Positions 1 to 8,408 of a stretch of DNA of 37,884 bases are shown piece by piece. The notes under the pieces were generated by a model. It was not told the origin of the DNA. It ran no database searches and saw only the letters and a program-made list of their open reading frames with translations. Made by a program: the position numbers and the translations under genes. The first letter of the stretch is position 1. The number at the start of each line of letters is the position of its first letter. Source of the stretch: Thermoleophilia bacterium (lineage in GTDB: Bacteria > Actinomycetota > Thermoleophilia > BMS3ABIN01); assembly GCA_014859345.1 (NCBI GenBank), contig JACUUL010000017.1, positions 1 to 37,884 of the forward strand, given 5' to 3'.

Positions 1-35
1 CAGTATCGCCCACCAGAGTTCCGAGCCATCTGGAT

Positions 36-84
36 CATCTGGTTTGTTATCGTCATCTGGTTTGTCCCGGGCCATCCGGTTTGT
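36..84. repeat. Three imperfect direct repeats, unit CATCYGGTTTGT
   Basis: Copies of a 12-base unit lie at 36-47, 54-65 and 73-84, about 18-19 bases apart; the third has C for T at one position. They run into a GCGAAGCGAAGGATCTG string at about 91-109, which resembles a dispersed intergenic repeat seen in many bacterial genomes. No gene is visible between 1 and 152, and the function of the repeats is unknown. Confidence 0.5.
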
Positions 85-152
85 CATCCAGCGAAGCGAA
101 GGATCTGATGATTCGTCACCGCCAAAAGCAGCCCGGCATGACAACAACGCGT

Positions 153-228
153 GGGGGATTAGCTCAGTTGGGAGAGCGCTTGCTTCGCATGCAAGAGGTC
201 ACCGGTTCAAGTCCGGTATCCTCCACCA
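153..228 (+). tRNA. tRNA-Ala (anticodon CGC)
   Basis: A complete 76-base cloverleaf can be drawn. The acceptor stem GGGGGAT (153-159) pairs with ATCCTCC (218-224) with one G-T pair; discriminator A225 is followed by an encoded CCA. The anticodon arm is CTTGC-TTCGCAT-GCAAG, giving anticodon CGC, which reads Ala GCG. The T arm is ACCGG-TTCAAGT-CCGGT. It is nearly identical to the second tRNA-Ala 240 bases downstream outside the anticodon arm, so the two probably arose by duplication. Confidence 0.97.
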
Positions 229-469
229 AAACCCGTTTCGGTTTTTCGGTTTCTGGCCCGGCTTTGCACCATCACCCTGATTTGCAGGCTGCAGCGGGAT
301 GCGCGTCAGAGTCCACTGATTTCCTGAAGCTGCGGCCTTAATTCACTAAAACGACCAAGGAATTGCAGGTTTTCCCTGCCCGCCAGGCCCCGCCTCGCCT
401 TCCCACCAGTTGCGGAAACGGTTTCTCTCCCGATGTCGATTCGATATATCATAGGAAACCGTTATGGAT

Positions 470-545
470 GGGGGATTAGCTCAGTTGGGAGAGCGCCTGG
501 TTTGCATCCAGGAGGTCACCGGTTCGAGTCCGGTATCCTCCACCA
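470..545 (+). tRNA. tRNA-Ala (anticodon TGC)
   Basis: A 76-base cloverleaf with encoded CCA (543-545). The acceptor GGGGGAT (470-476) pairs with ATCCTCC (535-541). The anticodon arm CCTGG-TTTGCAT-CCAGG gives anticodon TGC for Ala GCA and wobble codons. The T loop is TTCGAGT. A degraded phage-type ORF6N gene begins just beyond its 3' end, which fits use of this tRNA 3' end as an integration site in the past; that is inference. The 240 bases between the two tRNAs hold no gene I can support. Confidence 0.97.
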
Positions 546-572
546 ACCTTTTACCTCTTGAAAATGCCTTTG

Positions 573-958
573 TTAAGGCTTTTTATCGGTACATGACCCT
601 CGGCTTTTCTTCGCTCCAGATACAAAGCCGATAGGGTGCTTTTTCTTCGGTCGGGGCTGCGCCATTAGTTCACGGATTGCGTCGAATACTGCTTTGAACT
701 GCGAGTCATATTTTTTCTCAAGGGCTGTGAGTTACCGAGCCAGATAGGCATGGGTTGACAGGTTCTGGCGCAAGCGCACGAACGTCCTCATGATTTCGAT
801 ATTGACCTGAACGGCCCGCGGGCTGTGCAGCACGCTCGAGAGCATCGCAACTCCTTGTTCAGTAAGAGCGTTAGGTGGATAACGGCGGCCGCCCCATCCA
901 CTTGAGATGCCAAATTGGCTTTTCAAGTCCTCGAACTCCTGCTTTGTCAAAGCTAACC
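573..958 (-). pseudogene. ORF6N-domain (phage-type) protein remnant
   Basis: The intact stretch (950 to 732) encodes a block characteristic of the ORF6N family, with motifs like [35 protein letters not shown] and [21 protein letters not shown] at 734-732 follows LAR, where relatives carry Lys. Reading on in the same frame to the next TAA at 575-573 gives LTALEKKYDSQFKAVFDAI, RELM and KKKHPIGF, the normal family C-terminus. A single nonsense change (AAA/AAG to TAA) therefore splits the gene. The N-terminal half, expected upstream of about 958, is not recognisable in any frame, so it is deleted or replaced. The family belongs to prophages and mobile islands as a putative DNA-binding or antirepressor-type protein. 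Its place beside tRNA-Ala suggests a decayed integrated element. Confidence 0.8.
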
Positions 959-1448
959 GGGATCGACGGCTGAAGCTGATACGGGATTTTTAAGTTGGCC
1001 TGCAGGCGCCAGGGGAGTGAAACTTTAATGAGATGCCGGATCGCAGCTCTGCGAATCTCGTTGACAACGAGCACATTTTCATAGAAACGCGCCCGCCGGT
1101 TCCAGGCCGCTGCGTCGTATCCACAAAAGGAGAAAGCCCCGATCAAGATCGGGGCCTTCCAAGGGGGGCGATTAAGCCCATGACACAAATAAGAGTATGT
1201 AGGTTTGAATGATACCCTCTATTCGGCATTCAGTCTATGATGAGAATTTACCAAATTACTGATAATAATTAATCATAAAACCGTCTAAGAAGCTTTCGTG
1301 ATAACTGTCTTTATCCCGAGGCAGGTCATCTTCGTGGTGCGTGCTCCCCAGAATAAGATTGCGGGACCAATTCAAAAAAGTTTACATCTTGCAGCAATTT
1401 TGTTAGACGCGAAGCTCATTGTCGTCGACTCCCGAGATCACGGGGGAA
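959..1448. other. Gene-poor stretch with a palindrome
   Basis: A 105-codon open frame on the - strand (1188-871) covers half of this stretch. It overlaps the ORF6N remnant in another frame and resembles nothing I recognise, so I do not call it. A near-perfect palindrome GCCCCGATC-AA-GATCGGGGC lies at 1136-1155. Read on the - strand it is followed by a T-rich run, so it may be a terminator left from the decayed element. From about 1200 to 1290 the sequence is AT-rich without a clear gene. Confidence 0.4.
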
Positions 1449-2180
1449 TTACCCGACGAAGTCAACGTAGCCGGCCCTGACCGCATAGGCAACCGCCTCC
1501 AGCTTGCTATGGACGCCCAGTTTCCCCAGGATGTTCTGGATGTGATTGCGTGTAGTCGTGGGGCTGATGTAAAGCTGCCGGGATATAACTTCGTTGCTCA
1601 GGCCGCGGGCCAGTAATTGCAGTATCTCCAGCTCCCTGCGGGTAAGCCGCACCATTCCTTTGCCATCGGAGCCGGATACAGGTTCGGCCTCGAGTCCAAC
1701 CCCGGAACCCAAGGGCCGCGGCTGTTCATAGTGCTGAACGGCGGCCCGCACATGCTTGGCCAGGGTCTCGAGTTTGGTGTTTCGCTGCCGCAGCCTGTCA
1801 TGCGCGTGCTTGATGCGGGCCGCGGCGGCCACTCTGGCCGCCAGTTCATCGTGGTCGAATGGCTTGGCGATATAGTCGTGGGCGCCGACTTCGAAACCGG
1901 CCACCTTGTCCTCGGAGCTCGGCTGCTCGTGAACAAAAATAACCGGGATGTTCTTGAGAATGTTGTCGTTCTTTAGCGTTTTGCAGATCTCATGTCCGCC
2001 CGTCACAGGCATGTCGACATCGAGGATTATGACGTCGGGCCGTTCGTCCTTGGCGATCTGCCGGGCAGCGGATCCGTCCACCGCCGTCATCACGTGGCAA
2101 CCTGCTTTTGCCAGGCACTCCTTGGCAGCGTTGAGTACGTCTGGATCGTCGTCTACGATAAGAATCTTTTCATTTGGCAT
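1449..2180 (-). CDS. LuxR/NarL-type response regulator
   Basis: 243 residues. The N-terminal receiver domain has the acidic pocket D10-D12, phosphoacceptor D54 in IILDVDMP and switch Lys K106 in YIAKPFD. The usual Thr/Ser of the switch region near residue 83 is replaced by Val-His (PVIFVHEQ), so signalling geometry may differ. A charged linker (about 120-175) leads to a C-terminal LuxR helix-turn-helix, with LTRRELEILQLLARGLSNEV opening the DNA-binding domain and a recognition helix around SPTTTRNHIQNILGKLGV. No partner kinase is adjacent; the hybrid kinase at 25982 and the kinase at 32340 are far away. It is transcribed alone on the - strand with a dyad just upstream. The target is unknown. 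Confidence 0.93.
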   Translation of the reverse strand: MPNEKILIVDDDPDVLNAAKECLAKAGCHVMTAVDGSAARQIAKDERPDVIILDVDMPVTGGHEICKTLKNDNILKNIPVIFVHEQPSSEDKVAGFEVGAHDYIAKPFDHDELAARVAAAARIKHAHDRLRQRNTKLETLAKHVRAAVQHYEQPRPLGSGVGLEAEPVSGSDGKGMVRLTRRELEILQLLARGLSNEVISRQLYISPTTTRNHIQNILGKLGVHSKLEAVAYAVRAGYVDFVG

Positions 2181-2218
2181 TTCTGAACTCGCAGGTCATT
2201 TGGCAAGAATTACCTCGT

Positions 2219-2234
2219 AGTATACAAATATACT
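2219..2234. promoter_or_regulatory. Dyad upstream of the response regulator
   Basis: AGTATA-CAAA-TATACT is a perfect inverted repeat with 6-base arms, centred about 46 bases before the response-regulator start. On the - strand its right arm, TATACT, could also serve as the -10 box. A LuxR-type protein binding such a dyad could autoregulate; this is inference from position only. Confidence 0.4.
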
Positions 2235-2352
2235 CTGGATTAGTGTTTTTGAAAAGGGGTAAGGCATTTTCATCAGTTTCTGGTTAACCGTTCGCTCCAG
2301 GCATGTCAGGCGAAGTGGACCGCCGTGAGCGAATTCATCCTGGAGTTTGCGG

Positions 2353-2376
2353 AAAAACCCCGCCAGTTAGCCTGGC
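2353..2376 (-). terminator. Intrinsic terminator after the fumarase genes
   Basis: On the - strand the stem CGCCAG-GCTA-CTGGCG (2376-2361) is followed by GGG and then TTTTT. It lies about 35 bases past the stop of the fumarase beta gene and so closes the fumarase transcript. Confidence 0.75.
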
Positions 2377-2409
2377 GTGCCGGGGAAACACGGGGATCCC
2401 GGGTTTTGC

Positions 2410-2982
2410 TCAGCAGGACTTGCGGCTCGCACTCCTCCGGTAGCGGGCTCGGCCGGCGCTGTAAAGATTGCCTCCTCTGGTGTCAATAGCCACGATGGCG
2501 GGAAATTCCCTGACCTCGAGCCGAAAGATGGCCTCAGTTCCCAGTTCGGGCCAGGCAGCCGGCTCGGCGGCCTCTATCTTTTCGGCCAGGAGGGCTCCCG
2601 CCCCGCCCACGGCCACAAGGTAGACCGCATCGTGCTCGCCCAGCGACCGGGAGACTTCTTCGCTTCTTTCCCCCTTTCCGATCATGGCCCTGACTCCAGT
2701 GGCCGCCAGCAGCGGCGGGGTAAATCGGTCCATCCGGGAGCTGGTAGTCGGTCCGGCCGAGCCGGTGGCCATTCCAGGCTGGGCCGGCGTGGGTCCGGTA
2801 TAGTAGATGATCTGTCCGGCGAGGTCGACGGGAAGGTCTTCACCTCGCTCGATAAGTTCTATCAACCGCTGGTGCGCGGCGTCGCGGGCGGTATAAATAA
2901 CGCCAGTGATGAGCACGGGGTCCCCAACGCTCAATTCCCGAACATCATGGCCGCTTAGAGGCGGTGTCAGAGTTATGGCCAT
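2410..2982 (-). CDS. fumB-type beta subunit: Fumarate hydratase class I, beta (C-terminal) subunit
   Basis: 190 residues from the ATG at 2982; the frame stays open further upstream, but MAITLTPPLSGHDVRELSVG is the usual family start. It matches the beta subunit of two-part class I hydro-lyases (fumarase or L-tartrate dehydratase): GDPVLITGVIYTARDAAH near the N-terminus, then YTGPTPA and GPTTSSRMD, which bind the substrate carboxylate, and GKGERS. Together with the alpha subunit upstream it forms the [4Fe-4S] enzyme that interconverts fumarate and malate. Malic enzyme lies next upstream on the same strand, which favours fumarase over tartrate dehydratase. The extreme C-terminus (SAGRARYRRSASRKSC) is unusually basic. 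Confidence 0.88.
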   Translation of the reverse strand: MAITLTPPLSGHDVRELSVGDPVLITGVIYTARDAAHQRLIELIERGEDLPVDLAGQIIYYTGPTPAQPGMATGSAGPTTSSRMDRFTPPLLAATGVRAMIGKGERSEEVSRSLGEHDAVYLVAVGGAGALLAEKIEAAEPAAWPELGTEAIFRLEVREFPAIVAIDTRGGNLYSAGRARYRRSASRKSC

Positions 2983-3062
2983 GCAGGCTCCTCCGCGGCA
3001 AGCCGCTCGGTTTTGGTCCCGGCCGCCGCCAGCAGATTCCCGGTTATGATGGCCGAAGTCAT
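2973..3062 (-). CDS. Possible 29-residue coupling peptide
   Basis: An ATG directly abuts the TAG of the alpha subunit (TAG-ATG at 3065-3060) and opens a 29-codon frame. Its TAA overlaps the ATG-containing start of the beta subunit. The peptide begins MTSAIITGNLLAAAGTK and has no known domain. Its stop/start geometry at both ends would let ribosomes pass from alpha to beta without dissociating, so it may act only as a translational coupler. Alternatively it is the remnant of a longer alpha C-terminus or a chance frame. Confidence 0.35.
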   Translation of the reverse strand: MTSAIITGNLLAAAGTKTERLAAEEPAWP

Positions 3063-3908
3063 CTATATTCTCCCGGACGCCCGCCTGGCGGAGTTGCACT
3101 GAATATTGACCGCCACCGGAAGAGTGGCGATATGGCAGGGGTATTCCTCGATGGCCACTCCCAGGCAGGTGACGACCCCGCCGAAACCCCCTGGGCCGAT
3201 GCCCAGGTCGTTGACCGCGTCCATTATTTTCTGCTCAAGTCCCCCCAGCCGGGGATCGATATGCGCCTCCCCGGCCGGGCGCAGGAGCGCCTTCTTGGCC
3301 AGCAGCGCCGCCCGGTCCATGGAGCCACCCACACCGATCCCAAGGAAGACGGGAGGGCAGGGGTTGGCGCCAGCCGCCTCCACGGTATCGACGGCAAAAC
3401 GGATGATCCCGTCCGGGCCGTCGGCGGGTTTGAGCATGGCCGTCCGGCTCATGTTCTCGCTGCCGGCACCCTTGGGCAGCACCGATATCTTCACGGAATC
3501 CCCCGGAACCAGCTCCAGATGAAGCATGGCCGGAGCATTTGTTCCGGTATTGACCCGGTCAAAGCATGGATCGCTCACTATCGAGGCCCGCAGGTGACCC
3601 TCCCGCCGGGCCTGGTCCACACCCTCGTCCACAGCCTCTTGCGGCGTGGAGCCGGTAATGTGGACGTCCCGCCCGACTTCGGCAAAGACCACTGCCAGGC
3701 CGGTGTCCTGGCATAGCGGCACCCGTTTGCGAGCGGCTATTCCTGCGTTTTTCAGCAGAGTCTCCAGGACCTCGATTCCCGTTAGCGATTTCTCCTCGAG
3801 CAGCGCCCCTTCCAGCGCGCCTATGACATCGGAAGGCAGATTGAAATTGGCGTCCTGGTAGAGTCTGGCAACCAGTGCCGTGATGTCAGAGGCAGGGATA
3901 TCCCTCAC
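3063..3908 (-). CDS. fumA-type alpha subunit: Fumarate hydratase class I, alpha (N-terminal) subunit
   Basis: 281 residues from a GTG at 3908 with GAGGA seven bases ahead. It shows the class I fumarase iron-sulfur signature: C66 in RVPLCQDTG, C183 in ANPCPPVFLGIGVGG and a Cys near the end in VAVNIQC (C271). It also has the glycine-rich GIGPGGFGG loop. This family binds an oxygen-labile [4Fe-4S] cluster whose unique iron coordinates fumarate or malate. The beta subunit follows after 80 bases. An L-tartrate dehydratase assignment cannot be excluded from sequence alone, but the neighbouring malic enzyme supports a C4-acid role. Confidence 0.9.
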   Translation of the reverse strand: MRDIPASDITALVARLYQDANFNLPSDVIGALEGALLEEKSLTGIEVLETLLKNAGIAARKRVPLCQDTGLAVVFAEVGRDVHITGSTPQEAVDEGVDQARREGHLRASIVSDPCFDRVNTGTNAPAMLHLELVPGDSVKISVLPKGAGSENMSRTAMLKPADGPDGIIRFAVDTVEAAGANPCPPVFLGIGVGGSMDRAALLAKKALLRPAGEAHIDPRLGGLEQKIMDAVNDLGIGPGGFGGVVTCLGVAIEEYPCHIATLPVAVNIQCNSARRASGRI

Positions 3909-4062
3909 AGTATGGTCCTCTGTCGAGTGACGGAGTGTCTCATTGCCGGGTCCCGTAGCGTTAATAAGCCATCCCTTTCGAAGCGAAGATTCTTCGGACG
4001 CCGTTTTGTGCTCACCCTGAAGAACCGCAAAGCTCCCGGGATGAAGATTCCCTGGTCCTGTC

Positions 4063-5337
4063 CTATCCAGCCAATCCCAGCATGGCTCGGGTGCGGGCTG
4101 CTACTTCTTCCGGGCCGCGGGGCTCACGAGCCACGCCGCTGCTGACCGCGGCATCCGCCACCGCGGCGGACACCGCCGCGGGCACCGCGGGATCGAACGG
4201 CCGCGGGATGATGTAATCCGGAGAGACATTCCCGCCCACCAGATCCGTGAGCGCCCTGGCTGCCGCTACCTTCATCTCCCGGTTGATCACGCGGGCGCGC
4301 ACGTCCAAGGCTCCCCGGAATATGCCGGGAAAGCCCAAGACGTTGTTCACCTGGTTGGGAAAGTCACTGCGGCCAGTGGCCACTACAGCGGCCCCTGCCG
4401 CCAGAGCGTCGGCCGGCATTATCTCCGGATCGGGATTGGCCATGGCAAACACCACCGCGCCCTCATCCATGGAGGCCACCATCTCTCTGGAAACAGCATC
4501 TTTCACCGATACGCCCACGAACATGTTCGTTCCCCGCATGGCTTCGGCCAGATCTCCCCGCCGGCCGGCGGGATTGGTCCAGCCTGCGACTTCCCGCTTC
4601 ACCGGCGTGAGATCGTCACGGTGGGCGCCCACGATCCCGCTCGTGTCGCACAGTATTATCTCCCTTGCCCCCACGTGGTAAAACATGCGGGCGATAGCGA
4701 TGCCGGCCGCGCCGGCTCCGTTAATGACTATCTTAAGCTCATCAAGGCTCCTGCCGGTGACGCGGCAGGCACTCAAAGCCGCCGCCAGAACAACCACCGC
4801 GGTACCGTGCTGGTCATCGTGAAAGACGGGGATGTCACAATCCTCTATCAGCCGGGACTCCACCTCGAAGCAGGCGGGAGCGGCGATGTCCTCGAGGTTG
4901 ATGCCACCGAATGATGGCTCCAGGAGTGTTACCGTACGCACGATCTCACCGGGATCTTGCGTGTCTATGCAGACCGGGAAAGCGTCCACGGCGCCGAATG
5001 CTTTGAAAAGGGCCGATTTCCCCTCCATCACCGGCAGCGCCGCCCGGGCGCCGATGTTTCCGAGGCCCAGAACCGCGGACCCGTCCGTGACGATGGCCAC
5101 CGTGTTCCACCGCCCTGTGTACACGTCCACCAGGGAAGGATCCCTGGCGATATGACGACATGGCTCCGCCACCCCCGGTGTATAGGCGATGGACAGGTCA
5201 TAAACATTGGCAACCGGAACCTTGCTCTCGATCGAGAGCTTGCCGCGCCACCTCTCGTGAAGCCGGAGCGCCTCTTCCTGCAGGGATTTTTTCGAATCTT
5301 CGCCAGTCACTCCACATATTATATATGAACGCTTCAC
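4063..5337 (-). CDS. NAD(P)-dependent malic enzyme
   Basis: Up to 424 residues. It oxidatively decarboxylates malate to pyruvate. Visible motifs are AYTPGVAEP with catalytic Tyr (Y52 in this numbering), the metal- and substrate-binding FHDDQHGTA segment (about 170), the nucleotide-binding NGAGAAGIAIA (about 206) and FAMANPDPEI. Its size fits the short bacterial form without a phosphotransacetylase domain. The start is uncertain: a TATAAT box lies inside the first codons (around 5321), so the real start may be the GTG at 5310 (V10) on a leaderless transcript. It sits upstream of the fumarase genes on the same strand with a gap of about 150 bases, so the three could form a malate/fumarate/pyruvate unit. 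Confidence 0.93.
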   Translation of the reverse strand: MKRSYIICGVTGEDSKKSLQEEALRLHERWRGKLSIESKVPVANVYDLSIAYTPGVAEPCRHIARDPSLVDVYTGRWNTVAIVTDGSAVLGLGNIGARAALPVMEGKSALFKAFGAVDAFPVCIDTQDPGEIVRTVTLLEPSFGGINLEDIAAPACFEVESRLIEDCDIPVFHDDQHGTAVVVLAAALSACRVTGRSLDELKIVINGAGAAGIAIARMFYHVGAREIILCDTSGIVGAHRDDLTPVKREVAGWTNPAGRRGDLAEAMRGTNMFVGVSVKDAVSREMVASMDEGAVVFAMANPDPEIMPADALAAGAAVVATGRSDFPNQVNNVLGFPGIFRGALDVRARVINREMKVAAARALTDLVGGNVSPDYIIPRPFDPAVPAAVSAAVADAAVSSGVAREPRGPEEVAARTRAMLGLAG

Positions 5338-5538
5338 ACGCGGCTCTCAATGGTTTAGAGTTCGGTGCGACGAAAAATAAGAGGATGTAGCTTCCGGCTA
5401 CAATCATTGCAAAACGTGGCCGCCATGGTCTCATCCGGACTCCGCCAAGAGAGCTGCAAGCGGTCATTTGGCTTGGCGATGAATCCGGGCCGGACTCTGA
5501 GCATGTCGCGTCAGGGTGGCAGGAAGAGAGGATGCAGT

Positions 5539-6402
5539 ATGAGATCAGGAGAAGACAAAGAACAGGAAACACCGAGCCGCTTAAAGATCGGCGGCATGGC
5601 CCTGGAGAATGGGGTGCTCTTCCAGACTGAAAGCCATTGGGCCATGGCCCTGCGGAGGCCGGATGGCGAGATCGAGATCTCTTCAGGGGGGAAACTGCTG
5701 CCCGCCAGATTGAGAAACATGAAGAAGATCCCCCTGCTCAGGGGCCTGGCCGGCCTTGCCGAGAACGCCAAGGTACTGCCGCAGGCGATCGCCAGGGGAG
5801 GCGAGGTCACCGCCCTGACCCGCTCGCCGCAGATGCTGGCCGCGATGCTCGTCAGCGTCGTTGGCACCATCATTGTCAGGAATCCAAAGAAGGACTTGCC
5901 GCCGCTGATGGAAGAGACGCTGGTGTCGGCGCTGGCCCTGATGCCCGCCCTGGTGGCTGTACGCAAGACCCGCGCCATTCAATACCATGCCGCTGAACAT
6001 AAGTCAATCAATGCCTACGAGCTGTCAGGCATAGTGGACGAAAGCAACATCCAAACCGCCGGAGCCAGACATGCACGTTGCGGCACCAATATTATAGGCC
6101 CCGTCCTCGTGCTGATGACGTTGGGAAACACCCTGGCGCACCGTTTCCTGGGCCGCCGGCGGCAGGTCGCCCGCCTGGGGGTCAGCATCCTGAGCATTTC
6201 GGGGGCCGTGGAACTCGTCCAGTGGGCTGCCCGCCACCCGCAGAGCCCGTGGTCGAAAATCCTGTCCCTGCCCGGAGAAGAGCTTCAGAACTTGCTCACC
6301 ACCGCCGAGCCTTCGGCAGATCAACTCGAAGTGAGCCTGGCCGCGCTGAAGGAACTTCTCCGGCTGGAGAAAGCCCTTCCGGAGCAGGCCGGGGTGGCAT
6401 AA
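5539..6402 (+). CDS. DUF1385 / YqhQ-like membrane protein
   Basis: 287 residues from the ATG at 5539, chosen because AAGAGAGG lies nine bases ahead and the residues before it in the open frame look non-coding. It begins with the family block LKIGGMALENGVLFQ. It then has hydrophobic segments (about 95-135 and 190-235) and the signature AVRKTRAIQYHAAEHKSIN with its His-Glu-His cluster, followed by a conserved ARCGTNI block. The family is common in Gram-positive-type bacteria, where it is encoded near prfA or peptidase genes, and its function is not established. Here the next gene encodes an eRF1-like factor, an interesting if weak parallel. A metal site at HAAEH is inferred from the residues only. 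Confidence 0.85.
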   Translation: MRSGEDKEQETPSRLKIGGMALENGVLFQTESHWAMALRRPDGEIEISSGGKLLPARLRNMKKIPLLRGLAGLAENAKVLPQAIARGGEVTALTRSPQMLAAMLVSVVGTIIVRNPKKDLPPLMEETLVSALALMPALVAVRKTRAIQYHAAEHKSINAYELSGIVDESNIQTAGARHARCGTNIIGPVLVLMTLGNTLAHRFLGRRRQVARLGVSILSISGAVELVQWAARHPQSPWSKILSLPGEELQNLLTTAEPSADQLEVSLAALKELLRLEKALPEQAGVA

Positions 6403-6520
6403 GGTTCCCCACCTGAATTTTTTTTCTGAAAACCGGGTAATTTAAAAAAGACCAGGCCGGCAGCAATTCATCCGCATCCGGCCGTAGAACGGACAACTCT
6501 CCAAGCGAGGTGGCAAACAA

Positions 6521-7660
6521 ATGATCTCCACTGCCGAGATTGCGTCCCTGAAAGACTTCACCAGCCATGACCGTCACCCGGTAGTGAGCCTCTATCTCAA
6601 CGTGAATGGCGCTCAACGCCCAACCCGGGGGGATTACGAGACAGAGTTCAGCATCCTGGCCAGCAACCTGAGGAAGACCGCGCGAGAAGAACTGGGATTC
6701 ACCAGGGATCAGCAGTCCTTGCTGGACGAAGAGCTCGCAGCCATAAGCGAATATCTGGCGCTTCAATTCAAACGGAACGGCACCCGCGGGCTGGTCATAT
6801 TCTCATGCAAGCGGGAGGGCCTGTGGCAGGTAAACACCATGAACGTGCCCGTGGAAAACCGTCTCTATGTGGACTGGAAGCCACAGGTGGCTCCGCTGAT
6901 GGAAACGCTGTCTGCCTTCGAGCAGATCTGCGTCCTGGTGACCAGCAAGGAGACCGCCCGCATCTTCCGTGTTTTCGCCAATGAAATCACCGAGCACACC
7001 GAGATACTAAACCGGGTGCCCAAGCATCACGGCCAGGGCGGCTGGGAGCAGAACAAACTCCAGCGATGGCACGAAAAAGAGGTAAGGGAACATCTGAAAC
7101 AGGCCGCCGAGGCGACCATGGAGTTCTTTAACCAGGAGCGTTTCGACCGGCTGGCGGTCGGCATAGCCGACGACCTGTGGCCGGAGCTGGAGAAATTGCT
7201 GCACCCATACCTCAAGGAACGCATACTGGGACGTTTCGCCGTGGATGTCTTAAACGCGTCGGTCAACGACATCCTCAAGAACGTAAACAGCCTGGCGGAA
7301 GAGGAGCGGCAGCTGGAAGAATCGGCACTGCTTGAATCTCTCGGTCCTGCGCTTGCTGCCGGCAAGAGCTGGGTGGGAGGGCTCGATGACGTGCTGGCCG
7401 CGCTCAATCAGCGCCGCGTGGACTTGCTCCTGGTGGAGAGCGGCTTCAGCGAGCCCGGACGCAAGTGCACCAGCTGCGACACCCTGGAATACGCGGAGCA
7501 GAACTGTCCTTCGTGCAGCCGCAGAGGAGAGAAAATCGCAGATGTGGTGGACGAAGCCAGGGAACTGGCCATCCGCCAGGGAAGCCGTATGATCACTGTC
7601 GACCCGGGGCATCCGGAGATGGAGCTCGCGAGTCGGATCGTGGCGCGGCTTCGATACTAG
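6521..7660 (+). CDS. Bacterial eRF1-like (baeRF/Vms1-type) protein
   Basis: 379 residues from ATG 6521 with AAGCGAGG upstream. The N-terminal part (SHDRHPVVSLYLNV) and the central HHGQGGWEQNKLQRWHEKE segment, with GQGGW at 171-175, match the bacterial/archaeal eRF1-domain family. In that family a GGQ-like loop enters the ribosomal peptidyl-transferase centre. The C-terminal domain has the L7Ae-like DLLLVESGF strand and a CxxC...CxxC zinc ribbon (about 310-328). Relatives include the mycobacterial Rv2629 group and the hibernation factor Balon, so a role in ribosome hibernation or rescue under stress is likely. ClpB follows downstream and universal-stress genes occur further on, consistent with a stress role. 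The exact subfamily is not settled. Confidence 0.85.
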   Translation: MISTAEIASLKDFTSHDRHPVVSLYLNVNGAQRPTRGDYETEFSILASNLRKTAREELGFTRDQQSLLDEELAAISEYLALQFKRNGTRGLVIFSCKREGLWQVNTMNVPVENRLYVDWKPQVAPLMETLSAFEQICVLVTSKETARIFRVFANEITEHTEILNRVPKHHGQGGWEQNKLQRWHEKEVREHLKQAAEATMEFFNQERFDRLAVGIADDLWPELEKLLHPYLKERILGRFAVDVLNASVNDILKNVNSLAEEERQLEESALLESLGPALAAGKSWVGGLDDVLAALNQRRVDLLLVESGFSEPGRKCTSCDTLEYAEQNCPSCSRRGEKIADVVDEARELAIRQGSRMITVDPGHPEMELASRIVARLRY

Positions 7661-7833
7661 GCGCCCGGCGCGAGGCCGGTCATGTCCGCTTAGGTCACTC
7701 GCAAAACCATGGCCGCCCTGACCGAAGCGGCCCCCACACGCGCTCTCATTCGCGCGCCAAATCCACCATGAGCCGCGAGGAATCTATTTAATCACAAATC
7801 TATGTCTTATATTATAAGATTTTATACCAATAT

Positions 7834-7865
7834 CCTTGACATATAACGGAGAGTAGCTGTAAAAT
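7834..7865 (+). promoter_or_regulatory. Strong-looking promoter in the clpB leader
   Basis: TTGACA followed after 18 bases by TAAAAT, inside an AT-rich island (7785-7865). It points toward clpB but lies about 700 bases ahead of it. No HspR (HAIR) or CIRCE operator is visible nearby. Confidence 0.55.
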
Positions 7866-7911
7866 GTGCGTGAAAATTCCCGCTCGGGAGCAGACTGAAA
7901 GGAGACAAACA

Positions 7912-8064
7912 TTGTCGCTACTTCTTAGGACACCGAGCCGGAGATTACACGATCCGCACAGCCGCCTTTTTGCGATGTTTTTTGAAGGTCCGCGCGCGCA
8001 GATGCTCAGGGAAGATTGGGTGCTTTTCAAATGGCCGCATGGGCCCGGAGCCGAAGCGCATTGA
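7912..8064 (+). CDS. Possible 50-residue leader ORF
   Basis: A TTG start at 7912 is preceded by AAAGGAGA with seven bases of spacing, a better ribosome site than that of clpB itself. The frame runs 51 codons including the stop. The predicted product begins SLLLRTPSRRLHDPHSRLF and ends KWPHGPGAEAH; I recognise no family. It follows the 7834 promoter directly, so it may be a small protein or a regulatory leader peptide. The codon pattern is unconvincing. Confidence 0.3.
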   Translation: MSLLLRTPSRRLHDPHSRLFAMFFEGPRAQMLREDWVLFKWPHGPGAEAH

Positions 8065-8408
8065 GGTGACAAGGACCGGCGAATGACCGGTGAATCCCCC
8101 CCTGGTCATTCCCCGTCTAAATAGTGCAAGGGTAAAAAGGAAATAACTCCTTGGACCTTGCGAAGAGGTGAGGCGAATGATTCAGGTGGACGGTTTGCAG
8201 GGCTTGCCTCGCGGTGAAGCGGAGTTTTCTGGGCAACCGGTATTGGAAACCACGGTTTCCGGACTGGTAATCAGAAATCACGATGCGACGTCGCGGGGCG
8301 AGATTCAGCCGGAGCAACGTCGCGGTGTCCGGTTCAGGCCTTCACAGAAGGCAGAAGCCGGAAACAGGCGTGGAGCACCGAGATAATTAGCCGTCAAGCG
8401 CTGTATAT

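Noticed and set aside
871-1188. 105-codon open frame on the - strand
   Set aside because: It overlaps the ORF6N remnant in another frame, has no recognisable family and spans a palindrome; probably non-coding.
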